A stretch of DNA of 64,000 nt, from positions 248,001-312,000 of the forward strand of contig CALOBN010000002.1 of assembly GCA_942491555.1 (NCBI GenBank). The letters are read 5' to 3'. This stretch comes from Marinihelvus sp942491555 (GTDB lineage Bacteria; Pseudomonadota; Gammaproteobacteria; Xanthomonadales; SZUA-36). The position numbers and the translations under genes are program-made. The notes under the pieces were generated by a model. It was not told the origin of the DNA. It made no database searches and saw only the letters and a program-made list of their open reading frames with translations. Shown in pieces: positions 7,607 through 17,000 of this stretch. How positions within the stretch are numbered: the stretch's first letter is position 1; the number at the start of each line of letters is the position of its first letter.

Positions 7607-9066
7607 CCTACGGCATGAGCCTGCGAACCCTGCTGGAAGGTTGGCTGAGCGATGTTCCCGAAGTGGCCATCGCCGGCGTTGTCCAGGACTCCCGCCAGGT
7701 CGAGGCGGGTTTTGCGTTTGTGGCGGTGCGTGGCGCGCAGGGCCACGGCATGCAGTTTGCGGGCGAGGCCGTGCGTCGTGGCGCAAAGGTCATACTGCAT
7801 GACGGCCGTGCGGAATTGGCCGATGTTGATGTGCCCATGGTGCGTATCGAAGATCTGGGCAAACGCCTGGGTGAGCTCGCCTCCCGGTTCTGGGCGGCGT
7901 CCAGCGAGGAAATGACCATCGCCGGGGTGACCGGTACCAATGGCAAGACCTCCGTGGCCCATTTTCTGGCCCAGGCCTGGGCGCGCAGTGAAGGCAGCGC
8001 AGGCATGATCGGAACCCTGGGCTATGGCCTGTTTGATGAGCTGGAGCCCGCCACTCATACCACCCCGGAGCCCTTCACCCTGAACCGCATTCTGGCCCAC
8101 TGCATTGACAGTGGCGCCAATCACCTGGCCATGGAGGTTTCATCCCATGCCCTGGCGCAGGGCCGCGTGGATACCGTGCAGTTCGATGCGGCGATCTTTA
8201 CCAATCTGAGCCGTGACCATCTCGACTATCACGCCGATATGGAGGCCTACGCGGCGGCCAAATTGCGCCTGTTTACGGACCACGCACCGCGGTTCTGCAT
8301 CATCAACCGCGACGATATGACAGGCAGGCGCTGGATCAGGGAGCTTGGCGGCGAGGCGGAAATCCTCTCCTACGGCTTGATGCCGGGTGCAGAGCTGACT
8401 GCCGAGGTGCGCGGCATGGATGCCGATGGCATGGCATTGACCCTGCACAGCCCCTGGGGCTCGGCTGATGTACGTTCCGGTTTGCTGGGCAGTTTCAATG
8501 CATCCAACCTGTTGGCGACCGCCGGGACATTGACCCTGCTGGGTATGCCCTGGGATGAAACGGTCCGTGAGCTGGAGCTGATCAAGCCGGTGCCGGGACG
8601 CATGCTGCGCCTGGGCGGCGCGCCGGGGCAACCGGTTGTAGTGATTGACTATGCCCACACCCCGGATGCGCTGGCGCATTCGCTGGCTGCGGTACGGGAC
8701 CACCTGAGCGGCCGGTTGATCTGTGTGTTCGGCTGCGGCGGGAACCGCGACCGCGGCAAGCGTGCGCAAATGGGTAAGGTTGCTGAATCCCTTGCCGATG
8801 AACTGGTCATCACCAGTGACAATCCTCGTTTTGAGTCGGTCAACTCGATTATCAACGACGTGCTTCGTGGCATTGAAAAACATGACCGGGTCCGTGTTGA
8901 GGTTGACCGTGCGCTGGCTATTCGCGCAGCCATTGCCAATGCCGGTCCGGGCGATATCGTCCTGATTGCCGGCAAAGGGCATGAGCGCTGGCAGGAGATT
9001 GCCGGTCAGAAGCTGCCGTTTAGCGATGAAGCCATGGTCCAGGCAGTTCTGGAGGCAGCGGCATGA
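7603..9066 (+). CDS. murE: UDP-MurNAc-L-Ala-D-Glu:meso-diaminopimelate ligase MurE
   Basis: The product is 487 aa. The Mur ligase domains are in order: an N-terminal UDP-binding domain (VQDSRQVEAGFAFVA), the central ATPase with GVTGTNGKTSVAHF, and the C-terminal domain. The motif DNPR in VITSDNPRFESV is the signature of meso-diaminopimelate-adding MurE rather than the lysine-adding type, so the stem peptide carries mDAP as expected for a Gram-negative. It acts in the cytoplasm, overlaps ftsI at its start and murF at its end. Confidence 0.97.
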   Translation: MTYGMSLRTLLEGWLSDVPEVAIAGVVQDSRQVEAGFAFVAVRGAQGHGMQFAGEAVRRGAKVILHDGRAELADVDVPMVRIEDLGKRLGELASRFWAASSEEMTIAGVTGTNGKTSVAHFLAQAWARSEGSAGMIGTLGYGLFDELEPATHTTPEPFTLNRILAHCIDSGANHLAMEVSSHALAQGRVDTVQFDAAIFTNLSRDHLDYHADMEAYAAAKLRLFTDHAPRFCIINRDDMTGRRWIRELGGEAEILSYGLMPGAELTAEVRGMDADGMALTLHSPWGSADVRSGLLGSFNASNLLATAGTLTLLGMPWDETVRELELIKPVPGRMLRLGGAPGQPVVVIDYAHTPDALAHSLAAVRDHLSGRLICVFGCGGNRDRGKRAQMGKVAESLADELVITSDNPRFESVNSIINDVLRGIEKHDRVRVEVDRALAIRAAIANAGPGDIVLIAGKGHERWQEIAGQKLPFSDEAMVQAVLEAAA

Positions 9067-10430
9067 TTCGTATGACCCTCGAGCAAGCTGGTGAAATTCT
9101 GGGTGTACGCCCGGAAAGCCAGTTGGTTTTTACCGGTGTGACCACGGACAGCCGTCAGGTCCAGCCCGGGATGCTGTTTGCAGCCCTGCCGGGTGAACGC
9201 GTCGACGGCCATGACTTCATAGCCCGGGCAGAGGAGGCCGGGGCTATTGCGGTCCTGGTTCAGCGTCCCGTCGACGCACGGGTACCACAGTTGCGGGTCA
9301 GCAGTGTGCTGCATGCGCTGGGTGAGCTGGCCGCGGCCTGGCGCGCGACGCTGCCGGTTCGTGTGGCCGCGATGACCGGCAGCAACGGCAAGACCACGAC
9401 CAAGGAAATGCTCACCAGCATCCTGAGCCTCTCCGGAGAGGTGCTGGCAACGGCAGGCAATTACAACAACGAGCTCGGTGTACCGCTGACCCTGTTCGGG
9501 TTGTCAGCAAAGCATGATTTCGCTGTCATCGAAATGGGCTGTGGCAAGCCCGGCGACATACGCTACCTGGCCGGCCTGGCAAAACCCGAGGCGGGTGCTG
9601 TCACCAATGTCGGGCCTGCGCATCTGCAAGGCTTGCGTGATGAGGAAGGCGTGGCGCGCACCAAGGGTGAGCTTTACGCGGCTCTCCCGGCCGGGGGCTG
9701 TGCCATATTCAATATTGAAGAGCCGTGGTTGGCGATGTGGGAAGGTCTCAGTACCGCCAGGAATGCCCAGACCTTCGGTTTCCACGAAGCTGCCGATATT
9801 CGCGCGGTGAAGAGTAAAGACGGCTGGAACATCAGGACGCTTCACGGGGACTTTGCTCTCACCTTACGACTGCCGGGCAAGCACAACGTGATGAACGCGA
9901 TGGCCGCTACCGGTCTTGCCCTGGCGCTCGATATCGGGCTGGAGCAGATTCGCGAAGGCCTGGCCATGACAACGGCAGTGCCGGGCAGGCTGAACCTGCT
10001 CGACAGCGCTGGTGGCTGGCGCCTGATCGACGACACCTACAACGCCAATCCTGCTTCCATGCGCGCAGCAGCGAACGTTCTTATGTCCCAGCCGGGGCGG
10101 CCCTGGGCGGCCCTGAGTGATATGCGCGAACTGGGAGATGCCAGCGATCAGTTTCATGCCGAAACCGGGGTGATGCTTCGCGAGCTTGGCGTCGAGCGCC
10201 TGTTTGCCACCGGGCGGCGCAGCCGCGCCATGGTGGCTGCCTTCGGACAGGGCGCTGAGCACTTTGACAACCGCGATGCACTGATCAGCGCGCTGCAGGC
10301 AGCCATTGATAAGGATGTGGTGTGCCTGGTGAAAGGCTCCCGATCCATGCAGATGGAACATGTGGTGGACGCGCTGGCCGGTTCATCATCCGACGCCTCG
10401 TACGGTGTAAGCAACGGGGAGGCCGCCTGA
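9063..10430 (+). CDS. murF: UDP-MurNAc-tripeptide:D-Ala-D-Ala ligase MurF
   Basis: The product is 455 aa with the MurF arrangement: an N-terminal domain with TGVTTDSRQVQPGMLFAAL, the ATP-binding MTGSNGKTTTKEML, the ETATGNYNNELGVP-like segment (here TAGNYNNELGVP) and LIDDTYNANPASM. It adds D-Ala-D-Ala, made by the ddl product encoded 5 kb downstream, to complete the UDP-MurNAc-pentapeptide used by MraY. The ATG at 9063 overlaps the murE stop and its own TGA overlaps the mraY ATG. Confidence 0.97.
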   Translation: MIRMTLEQAGEILGVRPESQLVFTGVTTDSRQVQPGMLFAALPGERVDGHDFIARAEEAGAIAVLVQRPVDARVPQLRVSSVLHALGELAAAWRATLPVRVAAMTGSNGKTTTKEMLTSILSLSGEVLATAGNYNNELGVPLTLFGLSAKHDFAVIEMGCGKPGDIRYLAGLAKPEAGAVTNVGPAHLQGLRDEEGVARTKGELYAALPAGGCAIFNIEEPWLAMWEGLSTARNAQTFGFHEAADIRAVKSKDGWNIRTLHGDFALTLRLPGKHNVMNAMAATGLALALDIGLEQIREGLAMTTAVPGRLNLLDSAGGWRLIDDTYNANPASMRAAANVLMSQPGRPWAALSDMRELGDASDQFHAETGVMLRELGVERLFATGRRSRAMVAAFGQGAEHFDNRDALISALQAAIDKDVVCLVKGSRSMQMEHVVDALAGSSSDASYGVSNGEAA

Positions 10431-11512
10431 TGCTTCTGGGACTGTTCCAATGGTTGTCGAGCTTTAACCCTGATTTCAATGTGTTCAGCTATCTGACCCT
10501 GCGGGCCATTCTGAGCGCGTTGACCGCGCTGGGTCTGACCCTGTTACTGGGTCCGTCGTTTATCCGCCGCCTGGTCAAGGGGCAGGTGGGGCAGCCGATT
10601 CGCGAGTTAGGCCCGGAATCACACTTCTCCAAGGCGGGCACGCCAACCATGGGCGGCGCGCTGATCCTGTTCTGCCTGGTTTCGGCCACGCTGCTCTGGT
10701 CCGATCTCGGCAACCGTTATGTGTGGGTGGTGTTGCTGGTGACGCTGGCATTTGGTGTGATCGGCTGGATTGATGATTATCGCAAGCTGGTGCTGAAAAA
10801 CTCTGATGGTCTGCCGGCACGCTGGAAGTACCTTCTGCAGAGCGTGGCGGGCCTGACGGCGGCGGTCTATCTTTACTACACCGCCAGCAGTCCGGCGGAA
10901 ACCGAGTTAATCGTGCCTTTCTTCAAGGATTTTGTGCTGCCGCTAAGCTTTGGCTACATCATCCTGACGTATTTCTTCATTGTCGGATTCTCCAATGCGG
11001 TGAACCTTACCGATGGACTCGACGGGCTGGCCATTATGCCGGCGGTTTTCGTGGCGGTTGCCCTGGGTATTTTTGCCTACGCCACCGGCAACACGGTTAT
11101 TTCCGAGTACCTGAGCATCCCGTATGTGGCCGGTACGGGTGAGCTGGCTATTTTCTGCGCCGCGCTGGCCGGCGCGGGCCTGGGTTTCCTGTGGTTCAAC
11201 ACCTACCCGGCCATGGTATTCATGGGCGATATTGGCGCGCTGGCGGTTGGCGCGGCCCTGGGCTTGATTGCAGTGCTGGTCCGCCAGGAGCTGGTTTTTG
11301 TGCTGATGGCGGGGCTGTTCGTGATCGAGACCGTGTCCGTCATTCTGCAGGTTGCTTCCTTTAAGCTCACCGGCAAGCGGATTTTCCGCATGGCACCCAT
11401 CCACCACCACTTTGAGCTCAAGGGCTGGCCGGAACCACGCGTCATCGTGCGCTTCTGGATCATCTCCGTGGTGCTTGTGCTCATGGGTCTTGCGACCCTG
11501 AAGATTCGCTGA
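10430..11512 (+). CDS. mraY: Phospho-MurNAc-pentapeptide transferase MraY (lipid I synthase)
   Basis: The product is 360 aa, an integral membrane protein with about ten segments. The family motifs are present: the paired aspartates in GWIDDYRKL, NAVNLTDGLDGLA, FMGDIGALAVGAA and the HHHFE loop IHHHFELKGW. I chose the ATG at 10430 (MLLGLFQWL) because it overlaps the murF stop as TGATG. The longer frame opening at 10322 runs inside murF. MraY makes lipid I on undecaprenyl phosphate. ftsW follows 7 bp later, where most gammaproteobacteria have murD. Confidence 0.97.
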   Translation: MLLGLFQWLSSFNPDFNVFSYLTLRAILSALTALGLTLLLGPSFIRRLVKGQVGQPIRELGPESHFSKAGTPTMGGALILFCLVSATLLWSDLGNRYVWVVLLVTLAFGVIGWIDDYRKLVLKNSDGLPARWKYLLQSVAGLTAAVYLYYTASSPAETELIVPFFKDFVLPLSFGYIILTYFFIVGFSNAVNLTDGLDGLAIMPAVFVAVALGIFAYATGNTVISEYLSIPYVAGTGELAIFCAALAGAGLGFLWFNTYPAMVFMGDIGALAVGAALGLIAVLVRQELVFVLMAGLFVIETVSVILQVASFKLTGKRIFRMAPIHHHFELKGWPEPRVIVRFWIISVVLVLMGLATLKIR

Positions 11513-11519
11513 GGCTGCC

Positions 11520-12737
11520 GTGGCTGTAAAATACCCAATGCCTCAGAACCTGCCGCGTGCCCAGGCCCAGCGCCTGGGTCGCGCAAGCCGGGAAACCCCG
11601 GTGGATTTCTGGTTGCTGGTGCCGGTCCTGCTGCTGGTGGCACTGGGTATCACCATGGTTGGGTCATCTTCGATCGCAGTCGCGGAAAGCCTGGGAATGG
11701 CGCCGCATTACTACCTGGTTCGCCACCTTATATTTATCTGCCTGGGACTGATGTTGGCGCTGTGCTTCCGGGTGGTGCCCATCAAGTTCCTCGAAAAGAT
11801 CTCCCGGTACATGTTTCCCCTGGCGGTGCTGGCGCTGCTGATGGTATTCGTGCCCGGGCTTGGCTACACGGTCAACGGCAGCAGCCGCTGGGTTCGCCTG
11901 GGCATTTTCAACTTCCAGGTGGTGGAGGCGGTGAAGGTGATGTTTATCATCTACATGGCCGGTTACCTGGTGCGCAAGGCAGACCGGATTCGGAATGTCT
12001 TTGTGGATACCTTCAAGCCGCTCATGCTGGCCGGCGTGCTGACTGTATTGCTGCTGCTGCAGCCGGATATGGGCAGCGCGGCGGTGATCACCGCGGTGAC
12101 GGGCGGCATGGTCTGGCTGGCGGGCGCTGCATGGCGGCATATTGCGGTACTGGTCATGATGGGCCTGCCGGTGTTTGGCTACGCGGCCATGGAGCCCTAC
12201 CGCCTGCGGCGCATTGTGAGTTTCCTGGATCCCTGGCAGGACCCCTTTAACAGCGGCTTCCAGCTTACCCAGGCCCTGATCGCCGTGGGGCGTGGTGAGA
12301 TTTTCGGCGTCGGACTTGGCGCCAGTATCCAGAAACTGTTTTACCTTCCGGAGGCGCATACTGATTTTATCTTTGCCGTACTGGCTGAAGAGTTTGGCCT
12401 GGTGGGTGTGTTTTTCGTCCTCGCCCTGTTCGTGCTGCTGGTGTCACGCATCATGGCCATTGGCGCGCGCGCACACCGCGAGGAGCGACCTTTTGCCGGC
12501 AACCTGGCTTTTGGGATCGCCCTGTGGTTAGGCCTGCAGGCCATGGTCAGCATCGGCGTGAACCTTGGCGTGTTGCCCACCAAGGGGCTGACCCTGCCCT
12601 TGATATCATCCGGCGGCAGCTCTGTGCTCATGACCTTTCTGGCCCTGGGGATCGTTTTCCGCATTCGCTATGAGCTCGATCGTGACGCGGCCACCACCAT
12701 CAAGTCCCGGGTCGGGGCCAGGAAGATGCGCTTATGA
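11520..12737 (+). CDS. ftsW: Septal peptidoglycan glycosyltransferase FtsW (SEDS family)
   Basis: The product is 405 aa of the SEDS family with about ten membrane segments. Landmarks are GSSSIAVAESLG, the NGSSRWVRLG loop, LLQPDMGSAAV, the AHTDFIFAVLAEEFG loop and the C-terminal PTKGLTLPLISSGGSS. The start is GTG at 11520 with GAGG just upstream. The ATG at 11538 lacks a ribosome-binding site and is less likely. FtsW polymerises septal glycan with FtsI. It is preceded directly by mraY (7 bp) without murD and overlaps murG. Confidence 0.95.
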   Translation: MAVKYPMPQNLPRAQAQRLGRASRETPVDFWLLVPVLLLVALGITMVGSSSIAVAESLGMAPHYYLVRHLIFICLGLMLALCFRVVPIKFLEKISRYMFPLAVLALLMVFVPGLGYTVNGSSRWVRLGIFNFQVVEAVKVMFIIYMAGYLVRKADRIRNVFVDTFKPLMLAGVLTVLLLLQPDMGSAAVITAVTGGMVWLAGAAWRHIAVLVMMGLPVFGYAAMEPYRLRRIVSFLDPWQDPFNSGFQLTQALIAVGRGEIFGVGLGASIQKLFYLPEAHTDFIFAVLAEEFGLVGVFFVLALFVLLVSRIMAIGARAHREERPFAGNLAFGIALWLGLQAMVSIGVNLGVLPTKGLTLPLISSGGSSVLMTFLALGIVFRIRYELDRDAATTIKSRVGARKMRL

Positions 12738-13804
12738 GCGGCTCCGTGCTCATTATGGCCGGCGGAACCGGGGGGCATATCTATCCGGGCCTGGCAGTGG
12801 CAGATGCGCTGCGCAAGCGCGGCGTTACGGTTCGCTGGCTGGGCGCCGCCGACGGTATGGAAGGCCGCAAGGTGCCGCCCACGGGTATTCCCCTGGACGA
12901 GATTCATATCAAGGGGCTGCGCGGTAAGGGGCTCGCCGGCTGGCTGTCATTGCCGTTTCGACTGTTGCGGGCGGTGCGCGAGGCGGGCGCGGCCATGCGT
13001 CAGCACCCACCGGGCTGTGCGATCAGTTTTGGTGGCTATGTTGCCGGTCCCGGTGGCCTGGCCGCGCGGATACAGGGTGTGCCCTTGCTGGTGCATGAGC
13101 AGAACCGTATTCCCGGTATGACCAACAAGGCCCTGTCGCACCTGGCGCAAACCGTAATGCAAGCCTTCGAAGGTGCATTTCCGGAGGCGATTACCTGCGG
13201 CAACCCGGTGCGGGAGGATGTTGCGGCCTTGCCGCCACCTGCGTTGCGCTGGGCAGACCGCATTGGCAAACCACGTTTGCTGATCACGGGCGGCAGCCAG
13301 GGCGCGCGTGCCCTGAACGAATTGTTGCCCGAAGCCATCGCCAAATTATCACAAGCGGCGCGTCCCATGATTCAGCACCAGGCCGGGGAAGCCGGTTTGG
13401 ATGCGACCGCGGCGCGCTATCACGATCTGGGTATTGAGGCGACGGTAACCGAATTTATTGACGATATGGCTGCGGCCTATGCCTGGGCCGACCTGGTGGT
13501 TTGCCGTGCCGGTGCACTGACCGTCTCGGAGCTCGCTGCCGCGGGCCTTGGCGCCATCCTGGTGCCGTTCCCCAACGCCGTGGATGATCATCAGACGGCC
13601 AATGCACGCGTCCTGGTGCATGCCGGGGGCGCCAAGATGGCGCCGGAATCAACCCTGACGGCGGACAACCTGGCCGGCTTGCTCGAGCCTTTGCTGGACG
13701 ACCGTGATGCTTGCCTGGCGCTGGCCGAAGCAGCCCGAACCATGGCCGTTCCTGATGCGGCAGAGACAGTGGCAGACGCGTGTCTCGCGCTGGTGAAAAC
13801 ATGA
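12734..13804 (+). CDS. murG: UDP-GlcNAc:lipid I N-acetylglucosaminyltransferase MurG
   Basis: The product is 356 aa, a GT-B glycosyltransferase of family 28. It carries the N-terminal glycine-rich loop MAGGTGGHIYPGLAVADAL, the second loop FGGYVAGPGG, the lipid-contact HEQNRIPG, the C-domain loop LITGGSQGA and the UDP-GlcNAc site CRAGALTVSELAAAGLGAILVPFPNAVDDHQ. It converts lipid I to lipid II at the inner face of the membrane. The ATG at 12734 overlaps the ftsW stop, and the murC ATG overlaps its own stop. Confidence 0.97.
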   Translation: MSGSVLIMAGGTGGHIYPGLAVADALRKRGVTVRWLGAADGMEGRKVPPTGIPLDEIHIKGLRGKGLAGWLSLPFRLLRAVREAGAAMRQHPPGCAISFGGYVAGPGGLAARIQGVPLLVHEQNRIPGMTNKALSHLAQTVMQAFEGAFPEAITCGNPVREDVAALPPPALRWADRIGKPRLLITGGSQGARALNELLPEAIAKLSQAARPMIQHQAGEAGLDATAARYHDLGIEATVTEFIDDMAAAYAWADLVVCRAGALTVSELAAAGLGAILVPFPNAVDDHQTANARVLVHAGGAKMAPESTLTADNLAGLLEPLLDDRDACLALAEAARTMAVPDAAETVADACLALVKT

Positions 13805-15231
13805 ACAGCGCCGGCGCCCATCTGCGTCCCATGCGCCGCGTGCGCCGTGTCCACATGGTGGGCATTGGCGGTGCCGGCATGAGCGGCATTGCAGAGGTCC
13901 TGGTCAATCAGGGCTTTGAAGTGAGCGGCTCCGATCTGAACGCCTCGTCCACCACGCGCCATCTTCAGTCCCTCGGTGTGACGGTATCTGTCGGTCACGA
14001 TGCGGGTCAGATCGAAGGCGCGGATGTGCTGGTGGTGTCCTCCGCCATCGCCAATGACAATCCTGAGCTGGAGGCGGCCCGTGCGACACGCATTCCGGTG
14101 CTGCCACGGGCCCAGATGCTGGCCGAGTTGATGCGCTTCAGAAGGGGCATCGCGGTTGCCGGAACCCACGGCAAGACTACCACTACCAGCCTTGTGGCCA
14201 GTCTGCTGGCCGCCGCCGACATGGACCCCACCTTTGTGATTGGCGGTGTGGTTAATGCCTGGGGCAGTCATGCGCGGCTGGGTACCGGTGAGTACCTGGT
14301 GGCTGAGGCCGATGAGAGTGATGGCTCTTTCCTGCTGCTGCAACCGGTGGTGGCGCTGGTGACCAATATCGACCGCGACCATCTGGAGAGCTACGAGGGT
14401 AGCTTCAACAACCTCAAGCTGGCTTTTGCCGAATTCCTGACACACCTGCCGTTTTACGGTGCGGCGGTACTGTGCATTGATGATCCGACCACCCGCGAGC
14501 TCGCCGCTGATGTGAGCCGCGCGGTGGTTACATACGGCCTGGACGAGTCCGCCGATGTGCGGGCCACCGATGTGCGTCAGTCCGGCCGGGTGATGACCTT
14601 CAAGGTGCATCTGCCCGGCGGTGAAGAACCGTTTGAGGTCAGCTTAAACCTTCCCGGGCTGCACAATGTGCGCAACGCTCTGGGTGCCCTGGCGATTACC
14701 TGGGAACTCGGGCTGGACGTGCGGGCAGCGTCTGCCTGCCTGGCCGGATTCAAGGGTGTCGGAAGGCGTTTTGCGGACGTGGGCGATATCGTGCTCGGGG
14801 GTCATCGTGTGCATGCCGTTGAGGACTACGGGCACCACCCGACCGAATTGGAGGTTACTTTGCAGGCAGCTGCCGATGGCTGGCCGGAGCGCCGCCGTGT
14901 AGTGGTATTCCAGCCGCATCGCTATACGCGAACCCGCGATCTGTTTGATGATTTCAGCCGGGTTCTGTCAGAGGCGGATGTGCTGGTCATGAGCGATGTC
15001 TACCCCGCCGGCGAAACGCCCATCGAGGGAATTGACAGCCATGCCCTGTGTCATTCGATTCGGGTGCGCGGCAAAGTTGACCCGGTGCTGGTGCCACGGG
15101 TCGAGGATCTTCCCGCAGCATTAGCAAATATCGTGCAGGAAAACGACCTGGTGCTGCTGCTCGGTGCCGGCAGTATGGACAGCGTGGCCAATGAGCTGCG
15201 CCAGGCCAATGGTCAGAAGGTGTCTGCATGA
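13801..15231 (+). CDS. murC: UDP-N-acetylmuramate:L-alanine ligase MurC
   Basis: The product is 476 aa. The N-terminal RRVHMVGIGGAGMSGIAEVL binds the UDP-sugar; GTHGKTTTTSLVASLL is the ATP loop; EADESDGSFLLLQP and DYGHHPTE are typical of MurC. I took the ATG at 13801, which overlaps the murG TGA (ATGA). A GTG in frame at 13780 is possible but lies inside murG. MurC adds the first amino acid of the stem peptide. No murB lies next to it, as in E. coli. Confidence 0.97.
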   Translation: MNSAGAHLRPMRRVRRVHMVGIGGAGMSGIAEVLVNQGFEVSGSDLNASSTTRHLQSLGVTVSVGHDAGQIEGADVLVVSSAIANDNPELEAARATRIPVLPRAQMLAELMRFRRGIAVAGTHGKTTTTSLVASLLAAADMDPTFVIGGVVNAWGSHARLGTGEYLVAEADESDGSFLLLQPVVALVTNIDRDHLESYEGSFNNLKLAFAEFLTHLPFYGAAVLCIDDPTTRELAADVSRAVVTYGLDESADVRATDVRQSGRVMTFKVHLPGGEEPFEVSLNLPGLHNVRNALGALAITWELGLDVRAASACLAGFKGVGRRFADVGDIVLGGHRVHAVEDYGHHPTELEVTLQAAADGWPERRRVVVFQPHRYTRTRDLFDDFSRVLSEADVLVMSDVYPAGETPIEGIDSHALCHSIRVRGKVDPVLVPRVEDLPAALANIVQENDLVLLLGAGSMDSVANELRQANGQKVSA

Positions 15232-16169
15232 CCCGCCTGCAGGCCTGTCTCACCAATGACCCCGCGCGCTTCGGGCGGGTCGGGCTGCTGCTGGGCGGGG
15301 ACAGCGCCGAGCGCGAGGTATCGCTCAACGGCGGTAAGGATATTTCTGCCAGTTTTGCCCGCAGCGGCATTGCGCATGAAACGTTTGACGGTGCCGGCCC
15401 GCTGTTTGAGGCCATCGCCGCGCAACGCATTGACCGGGTATTCAACCTGATGCACGGTCCCGGCGGAGAGGATGGTGCGATCCAGGGTGCTCTGGAGTTG
15501 ATGAAGGTGCCGGTCACCGGATCCGGAATCCTGGGTTCTTCGCTGAGCATGGACAAAGTGCGCTCCAAGTGGGTCTGGGAGCGTCTGGGCATTCCTACCG
15601 CACCGTTCCGGGTCATCCCGGAAGGCGAAGAAAACTTCGATGAGGTGGTAGGCGATCTGGACTACCCCCTGTTCGTCAAACCAACCGGCCTGGGTTCATC
15701 AATTGGTATTTCGCGTGTTGCCAGGCGCTCCAAACTGTCCGCTGCGGTGGCCCTGGCGCGCCGTTACAGCGATACCGTGGTGGTCGAGCAGGGGGTGGCC
15801 GGCAAGGAGTACTTTGTAGGCATTCTGGGCAGCGATACGCTACCGCTGATTCGGATTGAAACGCCCAACGAATTCTATGACTACGACGCCAAGTATCTGT
15901 CCAACGAAACACGCTACCACTGTCCCTGCGGACTTGCGGACGAGCTGGAGGCTACCTTAAGCAAAATTGCCCTGGAAGCGTTCCAGGCCCTGCATTGCTC
16001 CGGCTGGGGGCGTGTGGACCTGATTCTCGATGAGGCACAAAAGCCCTGGTTTCTGGAAGTGAATACGGCGCCCGGCATGACGGATCACAGCCTGGTGCCA
16101 CAGGCCGCGGCCCAGATCGGGGTGGAATTTGATGAGCTGGTATGGCGTGTCCTGGAGACCAGCCTGTGA
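15228..16169 (+). CDS. ddl: D-alanine:D-alanine ligase
   Basis: The product is 313 aa, an ATP-grasp enzyme of the DdlB size class. Motifs are VGLLLGGDSAEREVSLNGG at the N-terminus, LMHGPGGEDGAIQGALELM, GSGILGSSLSMDK, FVKPTGLGSSIGISRV and WFLEVNTAPGMTDHSLVP with metal ligands. It supplies D-Ala-D-Ala to MurF. The ATG at 15228 overlaps the murC TGA, and the ftsQ GTG overlaps its own stop. No second ddl gene lies in the window. Confidence 0.97.
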   Translation: MTRLQACLTNDPARFGRVGLLLGGDSAEREVSLNGGKDISASFARSGIAHETFDGAGPLFEAIAAQRIDRVFNLMHGPGGEDGAIQGALELMKVPVTGSGILGSSLSMDKVRSKWVWERLGIPTAPFRVIPEGEENFDEVVGDLDYPLFVKPTGLGSSIGISRVARRSKLSAAVALARRYSDTVVVEQGVAGKEYFVGILGSDTLPLIRIETPNEFYDYDAKYLSNETRYHCPCGLADELEATLSKIALEAFQALHCSGWGRVDLILDEAQKPWFLEVNTAPGMTDHSLVPQAAAQIGVEFDELVWRVLETSL

Positions 16170-16981
16170 GTCTTGAGCATTCACAGGCGGAGCGTCTTGA
16201 TGACTATGGCTACGGCGTGGGTGTTGGCCGTGCCGTAGGCGTTGTGCTGTTCCTGGCCGCGGCTGCTGCTGTGACCTGGGTGTATTTCGGCATGGTCAAA
16301 CTCGACCGCTGGCCGATTCGCTGGCTGGAGGTTGATGGTGGCTTTGAGCGGGTCAGCGCCGAGCAGGTGCGCAAGACGCTGGCGCCCCTGGTCGAGGGCA
16401 GCTTCTTTTCTGTTAATGCAAAGGAATTGCGTGATATCGCCAAACAGCTGCCCTGGGTGAACGAGGTGGTGGTGCAAAAGCAGTGGCCTGACACGGTAAC
16501 CGTATTGGTGAGTGAGTACGTGCCCGTCGCGCACTGGATTGACGGCCAGTTGATCGCGACGAACGGCGATACGTTCAGCGTGCCGGGCGCTGCACAGATT
16601 CAGGGCCTGCCGCGGCTGGAAGGACCACCCTCGAGTGTCGAGACCGTGATTGAAACCTGGCTGGCGTTCAGCGAGGTGCTGGCTGATACCGGCGAGGAGA
16701 TTGATCAGATAACACTCAACCCGCGCGGCGCCTGGACGCTGGAGCTCGATGGAGGCACGCGGGTTGAACTGGGTCGGGAGGATGCGACGCAAAGGCTGCA
16801 GAGGATGGCGGCAAGTTGGGACCAGTTACGGCGATTGCGCGGCTACAAGCCGCTGGTCATGGATTTGCGGTACTCGAACGGCTTCGCGGTGAGTTGGCCC
16901 GAAATGTTGCCCGAAACCGCACCCGAAACCGTACCTGTGATAGCACCCGAAACGGCCCCTGAACTGGCAGATAACCGTTAG
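16166..16981 (+). CDS. ftsQ: Cell division protein FtsQ
   Basis: The product is 271 aa. A short cytoplasmic tail and one membrane segment (about 22-45) are followed by the POTRA domain (PIRWLEVDGGFERVSAEQVR; PWVNEVVVQKQWPDTVTV) and the beta domain with WTLELDGGTRVELGRE and LRYSNGFAVSW. I chose GTG at 16166, which overlaps the ddl stop; the upstream ATG at 16142 lies inside ddl. FtsQ scaffolds FtsL and FtsB. Oddly, the C-terminus ends in a proline/glutamate/threonine tail with repeated APET units (APETVPVIAPETAPEL), absent from E. coli FtsQ as I recall it. Confidence 0.94.
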   Translation: MSLEHSQAERLDDYGYGVGVGRAVGVVLFLAAAAAVTWVYFGMVKLDRWPIRWLEVDGGFERVSAEQVRKTLAPLVEGSFFSVNAKELRDIAKQLPWVNEVVVQKQWPDTVTVLVSEYVPVAHWIDGQLIATNGDTFSVPGAAQIQGLPRLEGPPSSVETVIETWLAFSEVLADTGEEIDQITLNPRGAWTLELDGGTRVELGREDATQRLQRMAASWDQLRRLRGYKPLVMDLRYSNGFAVSWPEMLPETAPETVPVIAPETAPELADNR

Positions 16982-17000
16982 CAGGCCCTGAAAGGAACAC

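Noticed and set aside
11664..12359. Minus-strand frame of 231 codons opposite ftsW
   Set aside because: It is rich in H and Q, as expected from antisense of a membrane protein gene, with no recognisable domain.
13780..13800. Upstream GTG as the murC start
   Set aside because: It lies within murG. The ATG at 13801 overlaps the murG stop as ATGA, like the neighbouring junctions, and gives the usual N-terminus.
16181..16792. Long minus-strand frame opposite ftsQ
   Set aside because: FtsQ motifs on the plus strand are convincing. Long antisense frames are common at this GC content.
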